Counted from the first letter of the stretch, positions 24,042 through 33,147 are shown. The stretch: DNA of 64,000 nucleotides from Laedolimicola ammoniilytica (GCF_025567165.1 NZ_JAOQKC010000008.1:62001-126000), one strand, 5' to 3'. Made by a program: numbers and translations. Notes: generated by a model not told the origin, from the sequence alone.

Positions 24042-25124
24042 ATGAACGTTTTTTCTAATATGAAATCCAACTGGAACGCAAAGATTTCCAGTTATCAGGC
24101 ATTGGACAGCAAGGATAAGAAAACCTTCTGGAAAGAGGCACTGATCAACAACGCCATGTATATTCTGATTCTTGTGGCGATTATTTACACACAGGCGAAG
24201 AACAGCTATTTCCTGAAGCCGGATTCTATCGTCAATATTATTTCACTTTCCGCGGCAAATATTCCGATTGCCTGCGGTATCGCAGGTTGTATCGTACTGA
24301 CTGGTACAGACCTTTCTGCAGGACGAGTAGTAGGTCTGACCGCATGTATTTCCGCATCGCTTCTGCAGTCTGTAACTTATGCTACAAAAATGTTCCCGGA
24401 TCTTCCGGTTATGCCTATCTGGCTGGTTATCCTGATTGCCATCGCAGTGGGCGGTCTGGTAGGCTGGGTCAATGGTTTCTTCGTGGCGAAGTTCTCTCTG
24501 CATCCGTTTATCGTAACACTGGCAACACAGCTGATCGTATACGGCTGCCTGCTGATGTACATTATGATTAATGGCAACAATGGTCAGCCGCTTTCCGGAC
24601 TTGACCAGTCCTTCAAGGATTTTGTAACCGGAAGCCACCTGTCTGTAGCAGGCGTTCCGATTCCGAATTACGTATTCTACGCAATTGTAGTTGTTATTTT
24701 CATGTGGTTCATGTGGAATAAGACAACCTTCGGTAAGAATATGTTCGCAGTAGGTTCCAGCCCGGAGGCTGCTAACGTATCCGGTGTAAATGTTATGAAG
24801 ACTACCATTCTGGTACATACCCTGGCAGGCTGTATGTATGGTATTACCGGATTTATTGAGTCCGCCCGTATCGGTTCTAACCAGGCAGGTACCGGTCTGA
24901 ACTACGAGTGTGACGCGATTGCGGCCTGCGTTATCGGCGGCGTTTCCTTTGTTGGTGGTACCGGTAAGATCAGCGGCGTAGTAATGGGAGTATTCCTGCT
25001 TCGTATTATCTTTGTAGCGCTGCAGTTCCTTTCCATCAACCAGAACCTGCAGTACATCATCAAGGGTCTGATTATCCTGATTGCCTGCTCTATTGATATG
25101 AGAAAGTATCTGGTGCGTAAGTAA
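24042..25124 (+). CDS. mglC: Galactose/methyl-galactoside ABC transporter, permease
   Basis: 360 residues, about eight to ten membrane segments. The segments ANIPIACGIAGCIVLTGTDLSAGRVVGL and YECDAIAACVIGGVSFVGGTGKISGV are the conserved permease motifs of the RbsC/MglC (BPD_transp_2) family. It forms the channel for the sugar importer. It has a 50-residue cytoplasmic N-terminal extension rich in Lys and Asp. Two small membrane-protein genes follow closely and may be in the same transcript. Confidence 0.93.
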   Translation: MNVFSNMKSNWNAKISSYQALDSKDKKTFWKEALINNAMYILILVAIIYTQAKNSYFLKPDSIVNIISLSAANIPIACGIAGCIVLTGTDLSAGRVVGLTACISASLLQSVTYATKMFPDLPVMPIWLVILIAIAVGGLVGWVNGFFVAKFSLHPFIVTLATQLIVYGCLLMYIMINGNNGQPLSGLDQSFKDFVTGSHLSVAGVPIPNYVFYAIVVVIFMWFMWNKTTFGKNMFAVGSSPEAANVSGVNVMKTTILVHTLAGCMYGITGFIESARIGSNQAGTGLNYECDAIAACVIGGVSFVGGTGKISGVVMGVFLLRIIFVALQFLSINQNLQYIIKGLIILIACSIDMRKYLVRK

Positions 25125-25158
25125 TCTATTTTCAGAAAAGGACAACTGACAGAAATCT

Positions 25159-25740
25159 ATGGCAGAAGATAAGAAATGGTTCGGAAGGGGCATCTACGGA
25201 AGTAAGGATGTCCCCATCCGTATTTTAGACGGATTTATTATAGGCGCGATTTGCTTCGTGGTGATTCTGGTGTTCTGGTTTGCCACCCATGGGGGTTACA
25301 ATGTGACCTTTGATACAGAGGGCGGGTCGGAGATTGCCGCCCAGCGTCTGAAGCATGGGGAGCTGGCAAAGGAGCCGGAAACACCTTTGAAGCCCGGCTA
25401 TACCTTCTGTGGCTGGATTACCTCAGAGGATGAAAGCCTGGCGAAGGAATGGAATTTTGCTACCGATAAAGTGGAAAACGACATGACTCTCTATGCAGTA
25501 TGGATGCCTGCCGAGGTAATGGTAAAATTTGATCTGGATGGCGGAAATCTGGATGAAGAAACATATATACCGGATAAGGCAGTGACTTATGGCGAGGCCT
25601 ACGGGGAGCTTCCGGTACCGGAAAAGGAAGGCTTTCTTTTTGACGGCTGGGTATACAGCGGAGCTGTGATTAAGGCAGATACGACGGTGACGATGACCGG
25701 AGAGCATGTGCTGACAGCCCGGTGGATTCCGGCAGAGTGA
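25159..25740 (+). CDS. Membrane-anchored InlB B-repeat (Flg_new) protein
   Basis: 193 residues: a short charged cytoplasmic tail, one membrane segment (about 23-42), then two InlB B-repeat modules outside the cell. The first runs from about 47 to 115 (VTFDTEGG, PGYTFCGW, MTLYAVW), the second from about 120 to 190 (VKFDLDGGN, EGFLFDGW, LTARW). Such repeats are small beta-grasp-like modules found in many Firmicute surface proteins. It starts 34 bases after mglC, so it is probably the fourth gene of the mgl operon. A role as an accessory to sugar uptake is only a guess from position. Confidence 0.75.
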   Translation: MAEDKKWFGRGIYGSKDVPIRILDGFIIGAICFVVILVFWFATHGGYNVTFDTEGGSEIAAQRLKHGELAKEPETPLKPGYTFCGWITSEDESLAKEWNFATDKVENDMTLYAVWMPAEVMVKFDLDGGNLDEETYIPDKAVTYGEAYGELPVPEKEGFLFDGWVYSGAVIKADTTVTMTGEHVLTARWIPAE

Positions 25741-25762
25741 GACTTGGATAAGGAGAAAGACG

Positions 25763-26035
25763 ATGAATCGTGACAAAGCGAGAATAGCGGTCTATGCACT
25801 AGGCGGCCTGTATCTTTTATATCTGGCATGGCAGATGTTTCAGGGACTGCCCACGGCAGGTTCTGAAAAAACGCTGATGATCGGGTTTATGATTTTCTTC
25901 ACCATCATCGGTGCAGGGCTGGCAGGCTGGGGGCTTTATACCAGCTGGAAGGCGGCCAGCGGACGAAGTGCCGGAGTCGAAGAAGCAAAACAGAGCGACG
26001 AAGAGTCGGAAGAAGCTTCTGATGAAGTAAAATAA
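25763..26035 (+). CDS. Small two-span membrane protein with acidic tail
   Basis: 90 residues, not recognised as a named family. Two membrane segments (about 9-26 and 38-59) form a hairpin, followed by a Lys/Arg/Ser stretch and a strongly acidic C-terminal tail (SDEESEEASDEVK). It begins 22 bases after the InlB-repeat gene behind AAGGAGAAAG and ends just before a terminator, so it closes the mgl transcript. Function is unknown. Confidence 0.68.
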   Translation: MNRDKARIAVYALGGLYLLYLAWQMFQGLPTAGSEKTLMIGFMIFFTIIGAGLAGWGLYTSWKAASGRSAGVEEAKQSDEESEEASDEVK

Positions 26036-26051
26036 AATTGTAAAAGAATGG

Positions 26052-26089
26052 AAAAGAGCTTTCTGTAAATGATACAGGGGCTCTTTTTT
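26052..26089 (+). terminator. Terminator of the mgl operon
   Basis: AAAAGAGC (26052-26059) pairs with GCTCTTTT (26080-26087) over an inner CTGTA/TACAG stem, with a T-run at 26084-26089. Confidence 0.8.
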
Positions 26090-26090
26090 A

Positions 26091-26172
26091 CTCTATAGGA
26101 AATACCGTGTTACATGAAAGTGCGAAAGCTATGATTCCTATAGAGCAAAAAGCCCCTCCGGGGGATCGCACT
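26091..26172. repeat. Inverted-repeat element after the mgl terminator
   Basis: CTCTATAGGAA (26091-26101) is perfectly inverted at 26135-26145 around a 33-nt loop. It is followed by a GCCCC-TCC-GGGG hairpin and the string ATCGCACTG. The element at 35685-35815 has a related order (an AATAGGAAATT-type palindrome, then ATCGCACTG), so the two may be members of one dispersed family. Confidence 0.45.
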
Positions 26173-26256
26173 GGATTCTATTTTTACTGGAAATTTTACT
26201 ATACATCAAGTATACTGGATAGCAGAACAGGAAAGTGAATGAAAGGGGAATTATCC

Positions 26257-27240
26257 ATGTATCAGGCAAGTGAATCAAGATATGAAACCATTCCGTATCA
26301 TCGCTGTGGGGACAGCGGTCTTTTACTTCCGGCTGTATCCTTAGGCTTCTGGCACAATTTTGGAGATACAGCTTCTTATGAAAATATGAAAAAGCTCTGC
26401 TTTACCGCTTTTGACCATGGCATTACTCATTTTGACCTGGCCAATAATTACGGCCCGGAGCCGGGGAGTGCAGAGAAGAATCTGGGTCTGATTCTGCGGG
26501 ACGAGCTTTCGGCTTATCGGGATGAACTGATCATCAGTACGAAAGCCGGTTATGATATGTGGCCGGGACCTTACGGCAACTGGGGAAGCCGCAAGTATCT
26601 GATTGCGAGCCTGGATCAGAGCCTGAAGCGCCTTGGACTCGACTACGTGGATATCTTCTACCATCACCGGATGGATCCGGAGACGCCGCTGGAGGAGACC
26701 ATGGAGGCCCTGGCTCAGATTGTACGGAGCGGGAAAGCCCTCTATGTGGGTCTGTCCAATTATAACGGGGAAAAGCTGTCCCAGGCAGAGGCGATTTTAA
26801 AGGAGCTGCACTGTCCGTTTATCATCAATCAGAACCGTTACTCGATCTTTGACAGGACGATAGAACAGAATGGCCTGAAGGAGACAGCCGCGAAGCTCCA
26901 TAAGGGTATCATTGCCTTCAGTCCCCTGGCTCAGGGGCTGCTGACAGATCGTTATCTTCATGGCATTCCGGAGGACAGCCGGATTCGGACAGACGGACGC
27001 TTCCTGAAGGAAAATGCATTGACAGAGGAACGTCTGGAACAGATTCGGAGACTGAATAAACTGGCGGCTGAGCGTGGCCAGACCCTGGCGGAAATGGCCC
27101 TTGCCTGGATCCTCCGTGACGGCGTTGTGACCAGCGTCCTGATTGGCGCGTCCAGGCCGGAGCAGATTCTCGATAATATTAAGGCGCTGGAAAATACGCA
27201 TTTTACAGAGGAAGAATTAAGAATCATAGACCATATTTAA
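26257..27240 (+). CDS. Aldo/keto reductase (YghZ-like)
   Basis: 328 residues. The start at 26257 has AAGGGG 9 bases upstream; an in-frame ATG at 26239 overlaps that site. The AKR tetrad is visible: Asp in HFDLANNYG, Tyr in the same motif, Lys in ISTKAGYDMWPGPYG and His in YHHRMDPETPLEETM. The C-terminal ...SVLIGASRPEQI segment binds NADPH. It most resembles the YghZ/Kv-beta branch, which reduces small aldehydes such as L-glyceraldehyde 3-phosphate. The substrate here is not known. A hairpin without a T-run (27256-27282) separates it from nth. Confidence 0.88.
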   Translation: MYQASESRYETIPYHRCGDSGLLLPAVSLGFWHNFGDTASYENMKKLCFTAFDHGITHFDLANNYGPEPGSAEKNLGLILRDELSAYRDELIISTKAGYDMWPGPYGNWGSRKYLIASLDQSLKRLGLDYVDIFYHHRMDPETPLEETMEALAQIVRSGKALYVGLSNYNGEKLSQAEAILKELHCPFIINQNRYSIFDRTIEQNGLKETAAKLHKGIIAFSPLAQGLLTDRYLHGIPEDSRIRTDGRFLKENALTEERLEQIRRLNKLAAERGQTLAEMALAWILRDGVVTSVLIGASRPEQILDNIKALENTHFTEEELRIIDHI

Positions 27241-27310
27241 CAAAAAGCGAATATCCCGCAGTCCGAAAAGGACGGCGGGGTACAAGTGATAAAGGAGACG
27301 ACAGATAAGT

Positions 27311-27952
27311 ATGACGAAGCAGGAACTTGCTCTGGAAATTATTGACAGATTAAAAAAGGAATATCCGGATGCAGATTGTACTCTGGATTACGATCAGGCC
27401 TGGAAGCTGCTGGTCAGCGTACGGCTGGCAGCCCAGTGTACCGACGCCCGGGTCAATGTGGTGGTGGAGAAGCTGTATGAAAAGTACCCGGACGTGAAGG
27501 CTCTGGCGGCGGCGCCGGTGGAGGATATCGAAGCCATCGTGAAGCCCTGCGGACTGGGTCACAGCAAGGCCCGGGATATCAGCGCCTGCATGAAAGTGCT
27601 GGAGGAAAAATATGATGGAAATGTGCCGACCACCTTCGACGAGCTTCTGGCGTTGCCGGGCGTGGGACGAAAAAGCGCCAACCTGATTATGGGAGATGTG
27701 TTCGGAAAACCGGCCATTGTCACCGACACCCACTGCATCCGTCTGGTGAACCGGATGGGGCTGGTGGACGGCATAAAAGACCCGAAGAGAGTGGAAATGG
27801 CCCTGTGGAAGCTGATTCCACCGGAGGAGGGCAGTGATTTCTGTCACCGCCTAGTTAATCACGGGCGGGAGGTCTGTACGGCGCGGACCAAACCCTATTG
27901 TGAGAAATGCTGTCTGCAGGATATCTGCGTGAAAAATGGAGTAGAGGAGTAA
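27311..27952 (+). CDS. nth: Endonuclease III (DNA glycosylase/AP lyase)
   Basis: 213 residues. The helix-hairpin-helix LPGVGRKSANLIMG carries the catalytic Lys, and VTDTHCIRLVNRMG the catalytic Asp. The C-terminal 4Fe-4S cluster motif is CTARTKPYCEKCCLQDIC; its first spacing is CX7C, one residue longer than the CX6C of the E. coli enzyme. It removes oxidised pyrimidines from DNA and cuts at the abasic site. It is followed 4 bases later by an rRNA methyltransferase gene, likely in one operon. Confidence 0.95.
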   Translation: MTKQELALEIIDRLKKEYPDADCTLDYDQAWKLLVSVRLAAQCTDARVNVVVEKLYEKYPDVKALAAAPVEDIEAIVKPCGLGHSKARDISACMKVLEEKYDGNVPTTFDELLALPGVGRKSANLIMGDVFGKPAIVTDTHCIRLVNRMGLVDGIKDPKRVEMALWKLIPPEEGSDFCHRLVNHGREVCTARTKPYCEKCCLQDICVKNGVEE

Positions 27953-27956
27953 AAAT

Positions 27957-29159
27957 ATGGAATACGCAATCGCTACACTGAAGAAGGGCGAGGGACGCGC
28001 GCTGAAGGCGGGCGGAGCCTGGATTTACGATAATGAAATCGAATCAGTCATGGGACACTTTGAGGACGGGGATCTGGTTCTCGTCCGGGATTTTGACGGC
28101 TATGGACTGGGAAAGGGCTTTATCAACCGTCATTCCAAAATCCGGATCCGTATGATGACGAGAAATCCGGAGCAGGAGATTGATCGGGAATTTATACACA
28201 ACCGTGTAAAAGCAGCCTGGGAGTACCGGAAGAAGACCGTGGACACTTCCAGCTGCCGTGTGATTTTCGGCGAGGCGGACTGGATTCCGGGTATGGTGGT
28301 GGACAAGTTTTCTGATGTGCTGGTGGTACAGGCGTTGGCGCTGGGAATTGACCGGATGAAGAAGACAGTGATAGAAGAGCTGGAGAAGGTGCTTGCAGAG
28401 GACGGCGTCTCTATCCGCGGCGTCTATGAGCGAAGCGACGCCAAGGAGCGGGAAAAAGAAGGCATGGAGCGGGTCAAGGGCTTCCTGGGTGAGCCCTTTG
28501 ACACGAATGTGGAGATCGTAGAAAACGGCGTCCGCTATCTGGTAGATGTGAAGGACGGTCAGAAGACAGGCTTTTTCCTGGATCAGAAGTACAACCGTCT
28601 GGCTATTCAGAAGCTCTGTAAGGACGCGAGAGTGCTGGACTGCTTTACCCATACGGGATCCTTTGCCCTGAACGCGGGCCTGGCCGGAGCCCAAGAGGTT
28701 ATCGGCGTAGACGCCTCAGAGCTGGGCGTACATCAGGCGGAGTTAAACGCAAAGCTGAACGGCCTGGAGCAAACCGTGCGCTTTACATGCGCGGACGTCT
28801 TTGATCTGCTTCCGGATCTGGAGAAAAAGGGCGAGAAGTTTGATGTGGTGATTCTGGATCCCCCTGCCTTTACCAAGTCCCGGAATTCGATTAAGAATGC
28901 CACCAAGGGCTATCGGGAAATCAATATGCGGGGACTGAAGCTGGTGAAGGACGGAGGCTTTCTGGCTACCTGCTCCTGCTCCCATTTCATGAGCTACGAG
29001 CTGTTTACCCAGACCATTGCCCAGGCGGCAAAGAGCGTACATAAGCGGATCCGTCAGGTGGAATACCGGACCCAGGCGCCGGATCATCCGATTCTCTGGG
29101 CGGCAGACGAGTCCTATTATCTGAAATTTTATATCTTCCAGGTGTGTGAGGAAAAATAA
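27957..29159 (+). CDS. Class I rRNA methyltransferase (RlmI-like, m5C)
   Basis: 400 residues: an N-terminal PUA-type RNA-binding domain (about 1-75), then the SAM-dependent domain with DCFTHTGSFALNAGLAGA (SAM motif), GVDAS, VILDPPAFTKSR and the ATCSCSHFM cysteine motif. RlmI methylates C1962 of 23S rRNA in E. coli; RlmI and the related Firmicute proteins share this architecture. Activity on the same base is inferred. It is packed between nth and a second RNA methyltransferase gene with 2-4 base gaps. Confidence 0.9.
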   Translation: MEYAIATLKKGEGRALKAGGAWIYDNEIESVMGHFEDGDLVLVRDFDGYGLGKGFINRHSKIRIRMMTRNPEQEIDREFIHNRVKAAWEYRKKTVDTSSCRVIFGEADWIPGMVVDKFSDVLVVQALALGIDRMKKTVIEELEKVLAEDGVSIRGVYERSDAKEREKEGMERVKGFLGEPFDTNVEIVENGVRYLVDVKDGQKTGFFLDQKYNRLAIQKLCKDARVLDCFTHTGSFALNAGLAGAQEVIGVDASELGVHQAELNAKLNGLEQTVRFTCADVFDLLPDLEKKGEKFDVVILDPPAFTKSRNSIKNATKGYREINMRGLKLVKDGGFLATCSCSHFMSYELFTQTIAQAAKSVHKRIRQVEYRTQAPDHPILWAADESYYLKFYIFQVCEEK

Positions 29160-29161
29160 AA

Positions 29162-30589
29162 ATGCAGTTACCGGAATTATTTGAAGAAAAAATGAAAGGC
29201 CTTCTGGGGGCAGAATATGACGAGTTCCGAAGAAGCTACGGGAAGGAGCGCCGTCAGGCCCTGCGGGTGAACCCGGCAAAGCTGTCGGCGGCAGAGATGA
29301 AGGAGAGGAGCCCCTTTACCCTGGAGCCGGTGCCCTGGGCGAAGAACGGCTTTTATTACGGAGCGGAGGACCGTCCCGGCCGACATCCCTGGCATGAGGC
29401 CGGCGTCTACTATATCCAGGAGCCCAGCGCCATGTCTGTGGCGGAGCTTGCGGGGGTACAGCCCGGGGAGCGGGTGCTGGATCTCTGCGCGGCTCCAGGC
29501 GGAAAGAGTACGCAGCTTGCGGCGGCGCTGGAGGGCAGGGGCCTTCTGGTATCCAATGAAATTCACCCGGCGCGGGCGAAGATTCTGGCCTCCAACGTGG
29601 AGCGGATGGGGATCCCGAATGCTGTGGTAACCAATGAGCCGCCGGAGCGGCTGTCATCTCATTTTCCGGCTTTTTTTGACCGGATTGTGGTGGACGCACC
29701 CTGCTCCGGAGAGGGAATGTTCCGGAAGGAGGAACAGGCGGTGCTCCAGTGGAGCCAGGAGAATGTGGAGCTCTGCGCCCGCAGGCAGCAGGATATTCTG
29801 GAGGAAGCAGCCGGGATGCTCCGGCCGGGCGGCGTGTTAGTCTATTCTACGTGCACTTTTGCGCCGGAGGAGGACGAGAAAAGCGTGGTGCGTTTTCTTC
29901 TGAAGCACCCGGAATTTTCTGTAAAAAAGACGGAGGCGTACGGGGGCTTTGCTCCGGGAAGACCGGAGTGGGTACGGCTTACGGAGGAAGAAAAGGAGGG
30001 CGTCAGCCCGGAACGGCTGGAGGAGATTCTCGCTTCTGTCAGAGATACCTTCCGTTTGTGGCCTCACAGGCTTGACGGGGAAGGACATTACGCGGCAGTG
30101 CTGGAAAAAGCCGGAGCAGGCAAAGCGGAGGCCCCAAAAAAGGCAGGGCGCGTCTCCGGTAAGTCCGGTCGGGGAACGGTGGACGCGGAAGCCTGGAAAC
30201 TCTACGAGGAATTTGCGGCGGATACCCTGAAGAACTGTCCGGAGGGCGTGCCCATGCTTTTCGGCGAGCAGCTGTATCTGTTGCCCTGCGAACTTAAGCT
30301 GGCGGGACTTAAGGTCCTGCGTCCCGGCCTTCATCTGGGAACCGTAAAAAAGAAGCGCTTCGAGCCCGCCCATGCCCTGGCGCTTGCCCTGAGGGCGGAG
30401 GAGGTAAAGCGGACGGCGTCATATCCGGCAGATTCCGGGGAGATCCGCTCCTGGCTGTCGGGAGAAACGCTTCCGGGAGGAGAGGGCAAGGGCTGGACGC
30501 TGGTTCTGGTAGATTCCTTCCCTCTGGGCTGGGGAAAGCTGGCGGGCGGAAGTCTGAAAAACCATTACCCAAAAGGGCTTCGGAAATGA
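29162..30589 (+). CDS. RsmF-like rRNA m5C methyltransferase (NOL1/NOP2/sun family)
   Basis: 475 residues. After an N-terminal domain, the SAM domain has LDLCAAPGGKSTQLAA, the DAPCSGEGMFRK cysteine motif and the VYSTCTFAPEED motif with the nucleophilic Cys. The C-terminal half includes an RsmF-type PUA-like region (YLLPCELKLAGLKVLRPGLHLG). RsmF methylates C1407 of 16S rRNA in E. coli. It lies 2 bases after the RlmI-like gene, forming an nth-methyltransferase-methyltransferase operon. Confidence 0.9.
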   Translation: MQLPELFEEKMKGLLGAEYDEFRRSYGKERRQALRVNPAKLSAAEMKERSPFTLEPVPWAKNGFYYGAEDRPGRHPWHEAGVYYIQEPSAMSVAELAGVQPGERVLDLCAAPGGKSTQLAAALEGRGLLVSNEIHPARAKILASNVERMGIPNAVVTNEPPERLSSHFPAFFDRIVVDAPCSGEGMFRKEEQAVLQWSQENVELCARRQQDILEEAAGMLRPGGVLVYSTCTFAPEEDEKSVVRFLLKHPEFSVKKTEAYGGFAPGRPEWVRLTEEEKEGVSPERLEEILASVRDTFRLWPHRLDGEGHYAAVLEKAGAGKAEAPKKAGRVSGKSGRGTVDAEAWKLYEEFAADTLKNCPEGVPMLFGEQLYLLPCELKLAGLKVLRPGLHLGTVKKKRFEPAHALALALRAEEVKRTASYPADSGEIRSWLSGETLPGGEGKGWTLVLVDSFPLGWGKLAGGSLKNHYPKGLRK

Positions 30590-30656
30590 AATAAGGAAAC
30601 AGAACCTGTAAATTTGTGCAAATATCACACAAAACAGAAAAAGAGACGGGTTTAGA

Positions 30657-30685
30657 TTGACAAAAACGACAAAAGATGGCACAAT
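30657..30685 (+). promoter_or_regulatory. Promoter of the sir2-xpt-yitT operon
   Basis: Consensus TTGACA (30657-30662), a 17-bp spacer and CACAAT (30680-30685) lie about 85 bases before the sirtuin gene. No purine riboswitch was found upstream of it or before xpt. Confidence 0.6.
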
Positions 30686-30771
30686 GAATACAAGGCAGAG
30701 CTCAGATCAAATGTTGCGGACTGAACACGGAGGCTGCCGGATTACATACAATTTCGTGGGAGGATTTTCTT

Positions 30772-31503
30772 ATGAATGATTATGAACGGATCCGGGATAT
30801 TCTGGACAAAAGCAGCTATACAGTAGCGATGTGTGGAACAGATATGATGAAGGAGTCTGGTATGCCCAGTCTTCGCGCTCCGGAGATTGCCTATCAGGTG
30901 GAGAAGGAGTTTGGTTATTCGCCGGAGGAGATTTTCTCTTCTGTATTTTACGCGAACCGCCCGGATACCTTTTTCAAATATTACCGGGAATGGATGCTGA
31001 AGCCCCATCTGGAGCCCAGTGCAGGCTTTTACGCGCTGGCGGAGCTGGAAAAGCGTGGAAAACTCCAGTGCAGTATTGCGAATAATGTACACAATCTGCC
31101 GGGCCGGGCTGGCTGTCAGAAGGTACTGAACCTTCACGGAACCATTTATGACAATGAGTGTTCCAGATGCGGAAGAAAGTATCCCATGGAATATATCCGG
31201 GATACCAACCGGGTGCCTCTGTGTGAGGATTGTATGGCAGTGATCCGCCCGAAGGTGCTGCTCTTTGGCGAACAGGTGGATAACCGGATGATGACGGCGG
31301 CGGTAGAGGAGATTTCCAAGGCGCAGGTATTACTGCTTCTGGGGACGTCTATCGGCTCCGGTCTTTGCGAGCGGTATGTGAAGTATTTTGAAGGAGAGAC
31401 TCTGATTATTATCAATGCAGCGGAGCATTTTACCGATGAAAAGGCGGATATTGTGCTGCGGGAGGAAGTAAAAACGGCGCTTCCGAAGATAGTAGGATTA
31501 TAA
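30772..31503 (+). CDS. Divergent Sir2-family NAD-dependent deacylase
   Basis: 243 residues. The catalytic His (NLHGTIY, H122), a four-Cys zinc site (C130, C133, C151, C154), RPKVLLFGEQV and LLLLGTSIGSG are typical of sirtuins. The N-terminal NAD motif is unusual: in place of GAGxSxxSGIPxFRG it reads MCGTDMMKESGMPSLRA, and the usual TQNIDxLH reads ANNVHNLP. Lysine deacylation with NAD is the family reaction; altered chemistry such as ADP-ribosylation, or loss of activity, cannot be excluded. It is the first gene of an operon with xpt and a YitT protein. Confidence 0.82.
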   Translation: MNDYERIRDILDKSSYTVAMCGTDMMKESGMPSLRAPEIAYQVEKEFGYSPEEIFSSVFYANRPDTFFKYYREWMLKPHLEPSAGFYALAELEKRGKLQCSIANNVHNLPGRAGCQKVLNLHGTIYDNECSRCGRKYPMEYIRDTNRVPLCEDCMAVIRPKVLLFGEQVDNRMMTAAVEEISKAQVLLLLGTSIGSGLCERYVKYFEGETLIIINAAEHFTDEKADIVLREEVKTALPKIVGL

Positions 31504-31531
31504 TAATACGGACAAACGAAGGAAAGGCAGG

Positions 31532-32113
31532 ATGACAGATATTATGAAAGCACTGGAAGAGAAGATATTACAGGAAGGCGTCGTCGTAGACGGAGACATT
31601 CTGAAGGTGGACGGCTTTGTAAATCATCAGGTGGACGTGCCTTTAATGGAAGAAATTGGAAAAGATATGGCGGAGCATTTTAAGGAACAGGGAATTACGA
31701 AGGTATTTACCATCGAGTCCTCGGGTATCGCGCCGGCCTTATTTACCGCGAAGGAGCTGGGCGTGCCGCTGGTGATTCTGAAGAAGCAGCAGACTGCGGA
31801 CAGCCTGAAGACCGAGGTGTGGCAGACTGAGGTTGTGTCCTATACGAAGGATACCTCCTATCGGCTGACTTTGGCGAAGAACTATATTTCTGATGAGGAT
31901 CACGTGCTGATTATCGACGATTTTCTGGCCAATGGCGAGGCAGCCACCGGCGCCATCCGCCTGATCCGCAAGGCCCATGCCACTGTGGCAGGACTTGGCG
32001 TACTTATCGAGAAGGCCTTCCAGCCGGGCCACGAAAAGCTGGAGAGCCAGGGCATCCACGTATATGCCCAGGCCAGCATCCAGGCGTTTGAAGACGGAAA
32101 AGTGGTATTTTAA
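31532..32113 (+). CDS. xpt: Xanthine phosphoribosyltransferase
   Basis: 193 residues, the normal length for Xpt. The PRPP-binding motif VLIIDDFLANGEAATGAI and the N-terminal VDGFVNHQVDVPLMEEIG, ESSGIAPALFTA and LKKQQTADSL segments match Bacillus Xpt. It converts xanthine and PRPP to XMP for purine salvage. It begins 28 bases after the sirtuin gene; an alternative in-frame ATG lies four codons in. Unlike many Firmicute xpt genes, no guanine riboswitch precedes it. Confidence 0.94.
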   Translation: MTDIMKALEEKILQEGVVVDGDILKVDGFVNHQVDVPLMEEIGKDMAEHFKEQGITKVFTIESSGIAPALFTAKELGVPLVILKKQQTADSLKTEVWQTEVVSYTKDTSYRLTLAKNYISDEDHVLIIDDFLANGEAATGAIRLIRKAHATVAGLGVLIEKAFQPGHEKLESQGIHVYAQASIQAFEDGKVVF

Positions 32114-33028
32114 ATGAGAGAGAAGAACAGAACAGGCGCGGACGCAGCAGTCCGCGCCTTTGAAAAGAGCGATATTTCACAGATTCTGATCACCATCGGC
32201 GGTATGCTGATCTACGCCATCGGCATCAACAATTTTATCGTTCCGGCGGGACTTTACAGCGGTGGCGTCATGGGTATCAGCCAGATTCTCCGTACCCTTC
32301 TGGTGCAGTACGCGCACCTGAATTTCGGCGGCACGGATATCGCGGGTATCATCAGTTTGATTCTGAATCTGCCGCTGTTTGTGCTGGCCTATATGTCGGT
32401 GGGACGTCATTTCTTCTGGAGGACAGTCATTTGCGTGGTGAGCCAGTCCCTGTTCCTGACTCTGATTCCGATTCCGGCCAGCCCCATTGTGGAGGACACG
32501 ATTACGGCGACGCTGATCGGCGGCATCATCGTGGGGGCCGGTATCGGTATCTCCCTTCAGAGCGGCGGATGCAGCGGAGGAATCGATATCCTCGGCATGT
32601 ATTTTACGAAGAAATACAATGGATTCAGCGTGGGAAAGCTGAATCTGCTGATTAATCTGGTGATATATGGAAGCTGCGCTTTGCTCTTTGATATCAAGGT
32701 CGTGATCTACTGTATCATTTACGCGGCGGTGAATACGCTGATGGTGGACAAGACCCACACCCAGAATATACGGACGGCAGTGATCATCATTACCAAGGAG
32801 GATCCGGAGAAACTGAAGCATTATATCATGGACGAGCTGGCCCGGGGCGTCACCCACTGGGACGCGACGGCGGGCTACACGGACGACCGGTCGCATATCC
32901 TTTTCACAGTTATGTCCAAGCATGAGCTTTCTATACTGAAGCAGGAAATGAAGTATATCGACCCGAAGGCCTTCATCGTCAGCAAGGATAATGTGGGAAT
33001 TGACGGAAGATTCGCGAAACATCTGTAA
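32114..33028 (+). CDS. YitT family membrane protein (DUF161/DUF2179)
   Basis: 304 residues starting directly at the base after the xpt stop. About five or six membrane segments (VPAGLYSGGVMGISQILRTL, ISLQSGGCSGGIDILGMYFTKK) form the YitT_membrane domain, followed by the cytoplasmic DUF2179 domain (about 225-300: RTAVIIITKEDPEKLKHYI, GVTHWDATAGYT). The biochemical role of YitT proteins is not established; a transporter or membrane sensor is proposed. Translational coupling to xpt is likely. Confidence 0.9.
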   Translation: MREKNRTGADAAVRAFEKSDISQILITIGGMLIYAIGINNFIVPAGLYSGGVMGISQILRTLLVQYAHLNFGGTDIAGIISLILNLPLFVLAYMSVGRHFFWRTVICVVSQSLFLTLIPIPASPIVEDTITATLIGGIIVGAGIGISLQSGGCSGGIDILGMYFTKKYNGFSVGKLNLLINLVIYGSCALLFDIKVVIYCIIYAAVNTLMVDKTHTQNIRTAVIIITKEDPEKLKHYIMDELARGVTHWDATAGYTDDRSHILFTVMSKHELSILKQEMKYIDPKAFIVSKDNVGIDGRFAKHL

Positions 33029-33147
33029 AATATGTGAATTTGGTTCCGGACAGTGAAGTGCTCCAGGGGCTTTTATAAATCCCACACAGTTTTAGAAAAT
33101 CTGCGTATACTATAAAAACGGAGCGATTCCGGAATCTTTCTATAAGG

